A stretch of DNA of 5,673 nucleotides. Source: GCA-003244245 sp046262495. Its GTDB lineage: Bacteria; Actinomycetota; Actinomycetes; Mycobacteriales; Pseudonocardiaceae. The stretch is from NCBI GenBank assembly GCA_046262495.1, contig JBHEMR010000069.1, positions 1 through 5,673 of the forward strand, written 5' to 3'. A program made the translations under genes and the position numbers. Every line of letters starts with the position of its first letter. Position 1 is the first letter of the stretch. The notes beneath the pieces are model-generated. The model saw only the letters and a list, made by a program, of their open reading frames with translations, did not search any database and was not told the DNA's origin. Below are positions 5,499 to 5,673 of this stretch, in pieces.

Positions 5499-5673
5499 TC
5501 AGGGTGCGAGGCGCCAAAGTGCGTCCATGGGTACCGCCCTGATTTTCGTGCCGAACGGCAGGGTCTGCTGACCGGTGTAGAGCACGTAGCCGGCGACGAA
5601 GCGGTCACCGAGGAGTCTTGCCAAGCTTCGCAACCCGGCGAGATCGTCTGCGCGTACCGTTGCGCCGGATTTC
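5499..5673 (-). CDS. C-terminal end of a DUF4143 ATP-binding protein (partial)
   Basis: The last 57 codons of a gene that continues past the right edge, ending at TGA 5501-5499. Seen: KSGATVRADDLAGLRSLARL, then LGDRFVAGYVLYTGQQTLPF and RAVPMDALWRLAP. This is the typical end of AAA-type ATP-binding proteins with a C-terminal DUF4143 domain: a charged strand with Lys, the 'DL-GLR-L' helix, a hydrophobic 'GD+F--G-VLYTG' strand, and 'LPFG' before 'ALW'. The DUF4143 domain has a restriction-endonuclease-like fold; the cellular role of these ATPases is poorly known. The reading frame is intact within the window, and the Lys at the edge would belong to the nuclease-like core. The stop codon directly touches the hydrolase remnant, so transcription probably continues into it. 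Whether the rest of the gene is intact cannot be seen. Confidence 0.8.
   Translation of the reverse strand, partial: KSGATVRADDLAGLRSLARLLGDRFVAGYVLYTGQQTLPFGTKIRAVPMDALWRLAP

Noticed and set aside
1..5673. tRNA, rRNA, CRISPR array, insertion sequence or phage attachment site
   Set aside because: No cloverleaf, no regularly spaced repeats, no transposase motifs and no terminal inverted repeats with target duplications were seen on either strand.

Overview
The window looks like chromosomal DNA from a high-GC actinomycete, most probably a Mycobacterium. This rests on strongly GC-biased third codon positions, GTG start use, an XRE regulator of the actinomycete 'HTH plus TPR-like' type, a PASTA protein with a Pro/Val-rich linker, and a DUF4143 ATPase tail of mycobacterial character. 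The species cannot be fixed from the sequence alone. At least two genes on the right-hand side are visibly broken, so the strain either carries decaying genes or the assembly has local indel errors.

Left part (1-2262, + strand): two overlapping genes form a translationally coupled pair. The first encodes a double hot-dog (MaoC-like) hydratase resembling mesaconyl-C1-CoA hydratase (Mch, also called 2-methylfumaryl-CoA hydratase). The second encodes a class III CoA-transferase closely resembling mesaconyl-CoA C1-C4 CoA transferase (Mct, 2-methylfumaryl-CoA isomerase). Both are best known from the glyoxylate/propionyl-CoA half of the Chloroflexus 3-hydroxypropionate bi-cycle. Acting in sequence they would turn beta-methylmalyl-CoA into mesaconyl-C4-CoA, a plausible route for using propionyl-CoA plus glyoxylate. 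The lyase and second hydratase that would complete the route are not in the window.

Middle (2263-3576, + strand): a 31-residue single-pass membrane peptide gene with a strong ribosome binding site follows. Next is a 206-base non-coding stretch holding an imperfect inverted repeat. Then comes a membrane-anchored protein with two PASTA domains and no kinase domain, probably a cell-wall-binding protein. A strong 15-bp-arm hairpin ends this unit and also lies just past the end of the convergent regulator gene.

Right part (3577-5673): an XRE-family regulator on the - strand is split over three frames by two one-base losses. Divergent from it is a 72-codon gene for a small acidic protein, possibly its partner. 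A hairpin separates that gene from the C-terminal remnant of a metallo-beta-lactamase-fold hydrolase (- strand). The remnant directly abuts the C-terminal end of a DUF4143 ATP-binding protein whose body lies beyond the right edge.
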